The position numbers and the translations under genes were made by a program. From Archangiaceae bacterium (lineage in GTDB: Bacteria; Myxococcota; Myxococcia; Myxococcales; Myxococcaceae): a DNA stretch of 22,805 nucleotides. Shown piece by piece: positions 8,053-14,426 of the stretch (positions are counted from its first letter, which is position 1; each line of letters starts with the position of its first letter). Where the stretch lies: assembly GCA_023248915.1 (NCBI GenBank), contig JAHFDQ010000015.1, positions 3,668 to 26,472 of the forward strand, read 5' to 3'. Under the pieces are notes generated by a model. The model saw nothing but the letters and a program-made list of their open reading frames with translations, made no database searches and was not told the origin of the DNA.

Positions 8053-9090
8053 ATGAACCGCGCGCTCGTTCTCGCCTCGCTGCCGTTCGCCGTGTCCCTG
8101 ACCGGCTGCACCTGCCACTCGACCGACTCGACCGAGGTCGGGGTGCTCACCCGGAAGCTCGCCCTGTTCGGGCCGGTGGGCATTCAGGACGAGGTCTACG
8201 CCCCTGGCGCGACCTACATGTTCCCGCCGTTCATCACCGACTGGACGACCTTCGACGTGTCCTTGCAGAACCTGTCGATGGTGCGGGACGCGTCCAAGGG
8301 CGACCGTGCCTCGGAAGACGACGTGAACTTCAAGACGGTGGACGGCAACGACATTCGCGTCGACGTGACGGTGTCGTGGCAGGTAGACCCGAAGCGCGCG
8401 CACTACCTGCTCGGTCGGGTGGGGCGGAACACCAATGAAGTGAAGGAGAAGCTGGTGCGCCCGGCGTGCCGCAGCGTGGTGCGCGACGTGCTGAACGAGT
8501 TGCAGTCCGAGGAGTTCTACGTTTCGGACAAGCGCTTCGAGAAGGCGGCGCGGGCTCGCGAGATGCTGGCCCAGGTGCTCGAGCCCGAGGGCGTGCTGGT
8601 GAGCCAGGTCATCCTCGGCGAGCACCACTTCCACCCGGAGTACGAGCAGGTCATCCGCGACAAGAAGCTGGCCGAACAGAACACCGAGCGGCTGAAGTCC
8701 GAGGCGCGGGCAGCGGCCGAGCAGGCGAAGAGCAAGGTCGAGACCGCGAAGGGCCAGGTGAGCCAGCAGCTCGCCCAGGCCGCGGGCTTCTTGGAAACGA
8801 CCAAGCTGCAGTCCGACGCCGACTTCTTCCAGTCACAGAAGCAGGCCGAGGCGTTGTTGGCCGAGAAGAAGGCCAAGGCCAAGGGCATCGTGAAGGAGAA
8901 CGAGGCCTTGTCGGGAGCGGGCGGCAAGACGATGGTGAAGCTGAAGCTGGCCGAGGCGCTGGCGGGGAAGGACATCGTCTTCATTCCGTCGGGGAAGGGC
9001 GCGGCGGGGCTTCAGCTCTTGAACCTGAACCAACTGCTGACCACGTACGGTGGCGCTCCCGAGGGCGCGGCGACCAAGCCCGACCCCTGA
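8053..9090 (+). CDS. SPFH/band-7 lipoprotein
   Basis: The 345-residue protein is a second SPFH-family member, but it begins with a lipoprotein signal instead of a transmembrane anchor. Its lipobox is Leu-Thr-Gly-Cys with Cys at residue 19. The SPFH domain spans ~28-200, including 'VNFKTVDGNDIRVDVTVSWQVDP'. A long coiled coil follows at ~205-300 (AAAEQAKSKVETAKGQVSQQLAQA). The end repeats the stomatin-like 'KLKLAEALAGKDIVFIPSGKG'. Lipidation would hold it on a periplasmic membrane face; Thr after the lipid-Cys does not resemble the Asp inner-membrane retention signal of enteric bacteria. An alternative ATG at 8047 adds two residues. It converges with the metal permease gene 11 bp downstream. 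Confidence 0.88.
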   Translation: MNRALVLASLPFAVSLTGCTCHSTDSTEVGVLTRKLALFGPVGIQDEVYAPGATYMFPPFITDWTTFDVSLQNLSMVRDASKGDRASEDDVNFKTVDGNDIRVDVTVSWQVDPKRAHYLLGRVGRNTNEVKEKLVRPACRSVVRDVLNELQSEEFYVSDKRFEKAARAREMLAQVLEPEGVLVSQVILGEHHFHPEYEQVIRDKKLAEQNTERLKSEARAAAEQAKSKVETAKGQVSQQLAQAAGFLETTKLQSDADFFQSQKQAEALLAEKKAKAKGIVKENEALSGAGGKTMVKLKLAEALAGKDIVFIPSGKGAAGLQLLNLNQLLTTYGGAPEGAATKPDP

Positions 9091-9101
9091 TTCGGCGCCG
9101 G

Positions 9102-9968
9102 CTACCCCCGGCTGGGCTTCAGCGCGCCCGAGTCGGTGGCGATTCCCAGCCGAGTGAAGGTGACCCGGACCAGCGCCGCCAACACCAGCGCGATGCCGAA
9201 GGTGGCGACGATGGCCGCTCCGGTGGGCAGGTCGAGGAAGTAGCTGGCGGTGATGCCCGCCACCGAGGTCAGGAAGCCGAGAGACCATGACAGCGCCAGC
9301 CGTTTCCACAGCCGGGTGGCGAACATCGCCGCGAAGACGGCCGGCACGATGAGGAACGAGAAGACCAGCAGCACGCCGGCGATCTGCACCGAGCTGGTGA
9401 TGACGAACCCGAAGGACATGTAGAAGGCCAGGTCCCACAGCATCGCCGACCTTCCCTTCGCCTCGGGCGAGTCGTGCTGGAAGGACAGGGTGAGGAACTT
9501 CTTCCGGAAGACGAAGTGGAAGGCGCCGATCAGGCCGTAGATGACCGCGATGACGACCACGTGCCCCGAGGTGACCCAGAGCAGGTTGCCCACCAGGATG
9601 TCCTTGATGTGCTCGGCTCCGTGCGGAGCCTTGTCCACGATGAGAATCGCCGCGGCGCTCGCCACCGCGTAGGTGATGCCGATGAACGCTTCCTGCGGCA
9701 CCCGTTCGCGCAGGTTGCGGGACAGGGCGAAGATGGTGGCCCCGACGAAGGTGAAGCCCAGCGAGTAGAAGTACGCGGCGGTCGAGTCGAGGCCGTGGCC
9801 GGCGAGGTAGGCGACGGTCGTGCCGAGCGCGGCGATCTGCGCCAGCGCGATGTCCACGAAGATGACGCCCCGGGCGAGCACGTGGATGCCCAGGTAGGCG
9901 TGAATGCCGACCAGAATCACGCAGGCGAGGAAGGGGACGATGAGGAAGCTGAGCGCGGTCGAGTCCAT
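9102..9968 (-). CDS. Second metal ABC transporter permease, ABC-3 family
   Basis: The 288-residue protein has about eight transmembrane segments and ABC-3 signatures, in a variant form compared with the permease at 4760-5536. The N-terminal motif is 'HVLARGVIFVDIALAQIAALG' where the other has 'RRMTLAADALSH'. The later conserved pair is 'VQIAGVLLVFSFLIVPAVFAAM'. An inserted hydrophilic stretch around residues 112-130 contains His and Glu (PHGAEH) and another has 'SFQHDSPEAKG'. It sits 3 nt downstream of the ZnuA-like binding-protein gene, so those two belong together. No ATPase gene adjoins it; the ATPase at 5511-6215 is the only candidate in the window. It may pair with the other permease as a heterodimer, as in Tro/Mnt-type systems with two permeases, or may use a distant ATPase. 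Confidence 0.9.
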   Translation of the reverse strand: MDSTALSFLIVPFLACVILVGIHAYLGIHVLARGVIFVDIALAQIAALGTTVAYLAGHGLDSTAAYFYSLGFTFVGATIFALSRNLRERVPQEAFIGITYAVASAAAILIVDKAPHGAEHIKDILVGNLLWVTSGHVVVIAVIYGLIGAFHFVFRKKFLTLSFQHDSPEAKGRSAMLWDLAFYMSFGFVITSSVQIAGVLLVFSFLIVPAVFAAMFATRLWKRLALSWSLGFLTSVAGITASYFLDLPTGAAIVATFGIALVLAALVRVTFTRLGIATDSGALKPSRG

Positions 9969-9971
9969 CGT

Positions 9972-10877
9972 TCAGAGTTTCCCCGCCGACTCGAAGTGCT
10001 TGATGATTCGCTCGAAGAGGTCGGCGTAGGCGTCGACGCCTTCCTCACCGCCCACCGAGACCGGCACGAAGACGACCTTGGCGCCCGTCTTCTCGCCGAT
10101 GAGGTCCGGCACGCGCCGATCGTAGAAGTTCTCGAGGGCGATGAGCTTCACGTGTTGCGCCTGCATCAGCTTGATGAGCTCGAGCGTGTGCGACGGCGAA
10201 GGCGGAATGCCGGGCTTCGGTTCGACCTGACCCACCACGTCGAGGTGGTAGCGGTCGGCGAAGTAGCTCCACGACTTGTGGAAGGTGACGATCTTCTCGC
10301 CCTTGAGCGGCGCCATGCGCTTGTCCCAGTCGGCCTCTTTCGCGGTGAGCGCGGTCTCGAACGCCGCCAGGTTCTTCGCGTAGCTGTCCTTGCCGTCGGG
10401 GTCGAGCTGGGTGAGCCGGGCGGCGATGCCGCGCGCCATGCGGCGGCCGTTCTCGGGGTCGAGCCAGTAGTGGGGGTTGCCGCTCGGGTGGACGTCGCCC
10501 AGGCCGCGGTCGGCGGTGCCGGCCACTTCGGTCGGAGTGACGAACTGCGACAGGTCGAGGTAACCGGGGCGGCCGGGGTGAATCTCGTCGTTCCGGGCTC
10601 CGCTGACGAGCGTCGGCAGGTAGCCGACCTCGAGCTCGAGCCCGATCGACTCGACCAGGTCGGCCTTGTTGAGCTCGAGCATGTAGGACGGCTTCGGGTC
10701 GAGGAAGTGCGGGTCTTGGAAGCCCTTGCACAGGCTCAGCACCGTGACCCGGTCACCGCCCACCGCTCGCGTCAGCGCCGCGGGGTCTTGGGTGGTGGTG
10801 ACGACGCGGAGCTTGGCTTCGGCCGTCATGGCTGAAACGAGGACGGAACCGCAGAGGAATAGAGCGGGAGCGCGCAT
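9972..10877 (-). CDS. Periplasmic metal-binding protein, ZnuA/TroA family, probably zinc
   Basis: The 301-residue protein has a Sec signal peptide, with likely cleavage after Ala-Glu-Ala (residue 21). Cluster A-I metal ligands are visible: His57 (QDPHFLDPKPS), His136 (GNPHYWLDP) and His200 (TFHKSWSYFADRY). Three His, with His at the third position where manganese proteins carry Glu, points to zinc. The usual fourth acidic ligand would be near 'GGEEGVDAY' (residues 276-284). The His-rich loop of enterobacterial ZnuA between the first two ligands is absent. The gene follows the outer-membrane protein gene by 8 nt, with its ribosome binding site (AGGAA) overlapping that stop codon, and precedes the permease gene by 3 nt. 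Confidence 0.92.
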   Translation of the reverse strand: MRAPALFLCGSVLVSAMTAEAKLRVVTTTQDPAALTRAVGGDRVTVLSLCKGFQDPHFLDPKPSYMLELNKADLVESIGLELEVGYLPTLVSGARNDEIHPGRPGYLDLSQFVTPTEVAGTADRGLGDVHPSGNPHYWLDPENGRRMARGIAARLTQLDPDGKDSYAKNLAAFETALTAKEADWDKRMAPLKGEKIVTFHKSWSYFADRYHLDVVGQVEPKPGIPPSPSHTLELIKLMQAQHVKLIALENFYDRRVPDLIGEKTGAKVVFVPVSVGGEEGVDAYADLFERIIKHFESAGKL

Positions 10878-10885
10878 GGAAGTTC

Positions 10886-12094
10886 CTAGTAGGCGTGGGC
10901 CGGGTGTGCGCCCAGCGTGAAGTTGGCTTGCAGGACCCCTGCGATGACGGGGTCGCCACCACCGGGCGGATGGGTGAGGCTCGCTTGGAGCCGGAGGGCC
11001 GAGAACTCGGTTGGGGCGAAGACCAGAATCGCGCTCTCTCGCAGCGTCTCGTCCACCGGGGCGCCGACGGTGGACGTGCGCAGATAGTCAAACCGGCCGG
11101 TGACGTACCACCGCTGGGCGAGTTGCCACTGCGCGTAGCCATAGAAGCCCGAGGTGTGAGGTGGAGTGGGAGGCGCCGCCTCGTCCATGCCGGTGGGGCG
11201 GGAGGCGAGCATTCCCTCAACCGCGACGACCAGCGACCGGGTGGTGTAGGCGCGCGCCGGCTTCCACTTGAAGACCAGGTGCGCGCCCGCGGCTTGCGAC
11301 AAGAGGCTCGCCGAATTCTTCCCGAGCGCGTACGACGCTCCGGCTTCGAGCGTGGCGTCGTCCGAGAGGTCGAGCACGCTCTTCAGGTTGCCGAAGCCGG
11401 CCAGGTCCTCGCCATGCGCCGAGGCGAACAGCGCCTCGTTGTCGCCGTTCATCGCCGTCACGGTGAGCAGCGTGTAGAAGGGCAGGGGCACCAGGTACGA
11501 GCCCTCGACTGAGACTTCGTTCAGCCCTTCCTCGCCGAAGACGGCGGTCCCGACGAGGGACTTGTCCACGAAGGGCAGCGCGTGGGTATGAATGGCGTTC
11601 TCGCGGCCAAACGGAGCCTTGATTTTCCCGGCCCGGAACGACAGCCCGTATGGCTGAGGGGTGACCACCAGGTAACCCTCTTCGACCTCGATGCCTCTGC
11701 CGCCCGGAAGGGACAGCAAGAGGTTGGCGGAAAAGTACGGGTCGACGTTGGTGAGGAACTGGAGCTCGACTTCCTGAATCGCGAGCCCTGTCTTCGGGTC
11801 GGCCGGCGCAGGCGCGCGGTCGTTGGTGGCCGACGCGAGCAGCAGGCCGTTCAGCGACAGCGCCGGGTTGAAGGTATTGGAGAAGAAGCTCGCCGCTCGG
11901 GCCGGCAGCGACGGGGGCGGCGGCGGAGGAGGGCTCTTAGGTTGGGTGGCCGCCTCCATCTCTTTGAGCAGCGCCTGGTCCTCGGCAGAGACGCCAGCGT
12001 CAATTGCCGGCTCCGGACTCTGGGCAAACGCCCGCGACACGGCCAAGAGGGCGATGGCCGCGGCAAGAGCCTGACTGTGGGGAAGGGTTCTCAT
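10886..12094 (-). CDS. Outer-membrane beta-barrel (porin-like) protein of the zinc locus
   Basis: The 402-residue product has a signal peptide ending Ala-Phe-Ala before Gln25, a short helical stretch, a run of seven Pro (~54-61), then alternating beta-barrel strands from ~72 to a C-terminal aromatic residue (…HPAHAY), typical of outer-membrane proteins. The segment 'KIKAPFGRENAIHTHALPF' followed by 'LVGTAVFGEEGLNEVSVEGSYL' matches the pattern of a porin-like family often found beside ZnuA genes. The paired His there could contact metal. The barrel is too small, and lacks a plug domain, for a TonB-dependent receptor. I chose the ATG at 12092-12094 because it gives a clean signal peptide; an upstream start at 12133 adds 13 residues. 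The likely role is letting zinc cross the outer membrane to the ZnuA-like protein encoded next (inference). Confidence 0.75.
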   Translation of the reverse strand: MRTLPHSQALAAAIALLAVSRAFAQSPEPAIDAGVSAEDQALLKEMEAATQPKSPPPPPPPSLPARAASFFSNTFNPALSLNGLLLASATNDRAPAPADPKTGLAIQEVELQFLTNVDPYFSANLLLSLPGGRGIEVEEGYLVVTPQPYGLSFRAGKIKAPFGRENAIHTHALPFVDKSLVGTAVFGEEGLNEVSVEGSYLVPLPFYTLLTVTAMNGDNEALFASAHGEDLAGFGNLKSVLDLSDDATLEAGASYALGKNSASLLSQAAGAHLVFKWKPARAYTTRSLVVAVEGMLASRPTGMDEAAPPTPPHTSGFYGYAQWQLAQRWYVTGRFDYLRTSTVGAPVDETLRESAILVFAPTEFSALRLQASLTHPPGGGDPVIAGVLQANFTLGAHPAHAY

Positions 12095-12115
12095 GAAGCT
12101 CGCGACATCGAAGCA

Positions 12116-12131
12116 GCGGACCAGGGTCCGC
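12116..12131. promoter_or_regulatory. 7-2-7 palindrome upstream of the outer-membrane gene
   Basis: GCGGACC-AG-GGTCCGC is a perfect 7 bp inverted repeat with a 2 bp spacer, 22-37 bp upstream of the ATG at 12094. It could be a dimeric-repressor operator or a hairpin controlling translation. A second weaker stem, CCGAAG/CTTCGG, lies at 12142-12169. Confidence 0.4.
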
Positions 12132-12174
12132 ACACGGGGTTCCGAAGGTCAGACCAGGAAACGCTTCGGCCGAC

Positions 12175-12456
12175 TCAGGCCGCCGGCGGACCCTGCTTCG
12201 GAGCGCGAGCGAGGCAGAGCTCGCGAACGGCGGGGACTTCCACGCACGGACGAGGGGCTGCAACTTCGAAGCGCGCCACCGGCGCTACGGCCGGAACGTC
12301 GCCGAGCTCGCCGGGGTTGTCTCGAAGCTGGCAGGCGACGCAGGTGTTGCAGTCGTTCTCGCCGGAAAGGACGTGGGTGTGGGGCCGGCAGACGCACGCC
12401 GCCGCGGCGAGGGCCACCACCGCGATGAGAGCGAGCGCGCGCACCGCCAAGCTCAT
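12175..12456 (-). CDS. Small Cys/His-rich exported protein of the zinc locus
   Basis: The 93-residue product starts at the ATG at 12454-12456; a start at 12480 would add 8 residues. A hydrophobic N-terminus runs to Ala20-Cys21, so it is either cleaved or lipidated there. Directly after it is a dense metal-binding-like cluster: Cys21-x-Cys23, His26-x-His28, then Cys36-x2-Cys39-x2-Cys42. Two more Cys lie in the tail, which ends in 'RAPKQGPPAA'. The layout recalls small periplasmic DUF2946-type proteins encoded next to metal receptors, but I cannot confirm membership. It is the first gene of the block that goes on to the outer-membrane protein, ZnuA-like protein and permease, so it may be a zinc chaperone or sensor (inference). 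About 80 bp separate it from the next gene. Confidence 0.65.
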   Translation of the reverse strand: MSLAVRALALIAVVALAAAACVCRPHTHVLSGENDCNTCVACQLRDNPGELGDVPAVAPVARFEVAAPRPCVEVPAVRELCLARAPKQGPPAA

Positions 12457-12605
12457 AGTGCCCGCCACCGCGGCGGTCAAGGCGGCGAAGAACCGGGTGG
12501 CACCGGTTGCGGTGGGCTGCCCATAGGGTAGAGGGAATCCCGTCCCCGGAACCGGGTGCCGCGAAAGCCCGGGCGAGGGGCTGCCCTCTGGGGGTCTCTT
12601 CCCAA

Positions 12606-12734
12606 GTGCCCTATTTTGGCCGAGAAAATTCTCGGATGTCCGGGTGGTGAAGCCCCGTAACGTTCCGGCATCAGGCCTCAGTTCCTAGCCGGACAGCCGA
12701 ATTCCCGAGAAGTTTCTCGGCCAAAACAGGGCAC
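12606..12734. repeat. Imperfect ~129 bp inverted repeat with a palindrome in each arm
   Basis: The outer arms pair as follows: GTGCCCT (12606-12612) with AGGGCAC (12728-12734); one mismatch; TTTTGG with CCAAAA; CCGAGAA (12620-12626) with TTCTCGG (12714-12720); an A-T pair; one mismatch; TTCTCGG (12629-12635) with CCGAGAA (12705-12711). That is 28 paired positions of 30. A further inner stem pairs TGTCCGG (12637-12643) with CCGGACA (12689-12695) across an asymmetric 1/9 nt bulge. The loop is ~45 nt. Each arm alone is also a 7-2-7 palindrome, CCGAGAA-N2-TTCTCGG. TTTTT follows on the plus strand at 12736-12740. Options are a MITE/REP-type element, a paired operator, or a structured RNA. Confidence 0.7.
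12657..12685 (-). promoter_or_regulatory. Possible ECF-sigma-type promoter in the inverted-repeat loop
   Basis: On the minus strand GGAACT (12685-12680) is followed after 17 nt by CGTTAC (12662-12657), a layout like GGAAC-N16/17-CGTT promoters of ECF sigma factors. It would read toward the Cys/His-rich gene, leaving about 200 nt of leader. Short motifs arise by chance, so this is weak. Confidence 0.2.
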
Positions 12735-12891
12735 CTTTTTCAAGCGACCCGCCCGGGATACCTCACGAGTCTGTGGGCCCCTTTCCCTACCTGCGCGCGC
12801 CGATTCCTGACTCGAAGCGACAAACGCCGTAGGACCGACACGCCGCCCGCTGACGAAGTCCCGGCCCCGGGAGTCGGTACAGAGCCAACCC

Positions 12892-13539
12892 TCACCGACT
12901 CATGCACCCGCCGTCGGCGGATTCCCAAACCTGCGCATCGTCCACCTCGAGCCAGTCGGCAGGGGTCGGGTTGGGCACCCAGAATCGCAAGAGGTAGCGC
13001 TGCTCGTTGTTCCCGACAATCTTCAGCGCGCCGTAAGCCTCCGGTGGAACGACCTGCCAGTTGCCGTCCACCGGCGAGGAGAACGAGACGTCGTTGACGG
13101 ACGACGAGTTGACGACCTCGCGAACAGTGACCCGGCCGACCGACGAGCCGCGCATCCAGGCCCGGGTGCAGAAGGTGCGTGTACCCGGAGCCGACACGAC
13201 GTTCGGGTCGAGCCAGAGGTTGAGGGACGGCCAGCCGTCCGAGTCGGACAAGCGCGCGAAGGAAGCGCCGGCCCAGGGCGCGTTGCTCGCGGCCGCGAGC
13301 TTGCCGTGGTCGGCGTACCAGCCCGTGGGGGGATTCCCGCATTCGTAGCCCGGGTTTGGCACGAGGTTCTTCGGAAACAGGGGAGGCGTCTCACCGCAAG
13401 GGTCGGTCCCGCCGTCGGTCGGCTCGCAGAGTCCGGCTAGGCAGTTGAACCCACCAGCGCAAGGCTTGGCGGCCGAGCAGTCGTCGGGCTGCGGGCAGGC
13501 AGCGGTGAGCAGCAGCAAGGCGGCGACGAAGGGCCTCAT
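12892..13539 (-). CDS. Lipoprotein with a carbohydrate-binding-like beta-sandwich domain
   Basis: The 215-residue product starts at the ATG at 13537-13539, giving a short signal with a lipobox ending in Cys15 (LLTAAC). A start at 13587 would put 16 extra polar residues before it. After the lipid-Cys comes a Cys-rich module of four Cys in ~20 residues (CSAAKPCAGGFNCLAGLC), a spacing common in myxobacterial lipoproteins. Residues ~55-205 look like a CBM4/9-type galactose-binding sandwich: 'NLVPNPGYECG..PTGWYAD' at the start and 'WLEVDDAQVW' at the end are characteristic. It is probably surface-attached and may bind polysaccharide (inference). It lies 55 bp downstream of the small-subunit gene of the Ehr complex on the same strand and may be read through from it. 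Confidence 0.72.
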   Translation of the reverse strand: MRPFVAALLLLTAACPQPDDCSAAKPCAGGFNCLAGLCEPTDGGTDPCGETPPLFPKNLVPNPGYECGNPPTGWYADHGKLAAASNAPWAGASFARLSDSDGWPSLNLWLDPNVVSAPGTRTFCTRAWMRGSSVGRVTVREVVNSSSVNDVSFSSPVDGNWQVVPPEAYGALKIVGNNEQRYLLRFWVPNPTPADWLEVDDAQVWESADGGCMSR

Positions 13540-13594
13540 GAGCGGCGCATTCTGCCTCGACTGGACGTGCGCCGTCAGGGGTCGCATCGGCCGA

Positions 13595-14410
13595 CTATTC
13601 CAGCACCATCCGCAGCGCGCGAATCATCGCCCAAGGGCGCGGGGGGCAGCCGCCCAAGTAGCCATCCACCGCGACCACCCGGTCGGCGCCGCCGCGGGAG
13701 GCGTAGCTGGTGCCGAAAACTCCCCCCGAGATGGCGCAAGCGCCCATCGCGACCACCAACCTGGGCCGGGGCATTGCGTCGAGGGTGCGCACCAGGGCGA
13801 GCTCGAGGTTCCGCGTCATCACCCCCGTAACCAGCAGCACGTCGGCGTGTCGCGGGCTGGCGACGAAGTCCACTCCAAAGCGCTGCACGTCGTACTGGGG
13901 CGCCTGAAGCTGATTCAATTCCCAGTCGCAGCCATTGCACCCGCCGGCGTCGAGGTGGCGCACGTGCAGGGAACGGCGAAACCGTTTCAGGACTACCTCG
14001 GCCAGCCGAGCTCCTTCCCGGCTGACGCGGTCGTGCGCGTCCAGGGCGAAGTCGGGGCCGAGCGAAGCCCCCTCGAACCCTTCGAGCGGGAAGCGGCGCC
14101 TGAGCGACGCGGCGGACCGGCCCATGGCCGGTTCCTCGTGCACGTTCTTGAAGGCGGCGGCGTCCCCTTCCGCGCAGAGGCCGCACTGCACGCACCGGCC
14201 GTCGTCGATGACGGCCACGGCCTTGCCGCCCGAGCGCTCGACGGCAATCGCCTCGGCGGGGCAGAGCTCGATGGCGGCCCGGAGCGCCTCGGGGGCCGAA
14301 CTCGCCAGGTCGAAGCGGCCGACGGCGGCGGCGGCCCAGCCAGCTCTGGGGCCAGGCACCTCTTCGGTGACGCGGCCGGCAGCGAGGGCGTCGATGATGA
14401 GGTTCAGCAT
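13595..14410 (-). CDS. Ehr complex small subunit, HyfI/NuoB-like, fused to a half-ferredoxin
   Basis: The 271-residue protein has two parts. Residues ~140-270 are a NuoB/[NiFe]-hydrogenase small-subunit domain with ligands for the proximal [4Fe-4S] cluster: Cys158 and Cys161 (GGCNGCDWE), Cys225 (GACAISGG) and Cys255 (GGCPPRP). The Cys-x2-Cys spacing is that of group 4 hydrogenases, not the adjacent Cys pair of NuoB. Residues ~40-90 are a ferredoxin-like segment with Cys50 (CP) and Cys73-x2-Cys76-x2-Cys79. In a normal two-cluster ferredoxin these are exactly the ligands of one cluster; those of the other are missing. So a chain of two Fe-S clusters lies in a single polypeptide. E. coli HyfI is ~252 residues with no ferredoxin part. 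The ATG at 14408-14410 lies 16 nt after the large-subunit stop. Confidence 0.88.
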   Translation of the reverse strand: MLNLIIDALAAGRVTEEVPGPRAGWAAAAVGRFDLASSAPEALRAAIELCPAEAIAVERSGGKAVAVIDDGRCVQCGLCAEGDAAAFKNVHEEPAMGRSAASLRRRFPLEGFEGASLGPDFALDAHDRVSREGARLAEVVLKRFRRSLHVRHLDAGGCNGCDWELNQLQAPQYDVQRFGVDFVASPRHADVLLVTGVMTRNLELALVRTLDAMPRPRLVVAMGACAISGGVFGTSYASRGGADRVVAVDGYLGGCPPRPWAMIRALRMVLE

Positions 14411-14426
14411 CCGCGAGCCTTTCGCG

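Larger units (their letters stand above)
12457..12891. other. 435 bp gene-free region
   Basis: The longest stretch without a convincing gene. Open frames exist on both strands, but none has a signal, ribosome binding site or recognisable domain. It contains short direct repeats (GAACCGGGTG at 12490-12499 and 12549-12558; GGGCTGCCC at 12514-12522 and 12578-12586) and the large inverted repeat at 12606-12734. The core of that repeat is richer in A/T than the surroundings. I see nothing definite at 12741-12891. Confidence 0.7.

Noticed and set aside
9097..9112. GCCGG/CCGGC stem at the convergent SPFH/permease junction as a terminator
   Set aside because: Five base pairs, overlaps a stop codon, no T-run.
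12606..12740. Inverted repeat plus TTTTT read as a plus-strand intrinsic terminator
   Set aside because: No plus-strand gene lies upstream for several kilobases, and the long loop and arm palindromes do not fit a simple terminator.
12741..12891. Possible pseudogene remnant downstream of the sandwich-domain lipoprotein
   Set aside because: No frame here resembles any protein I can recognise; the open frames are short and of biased composition.
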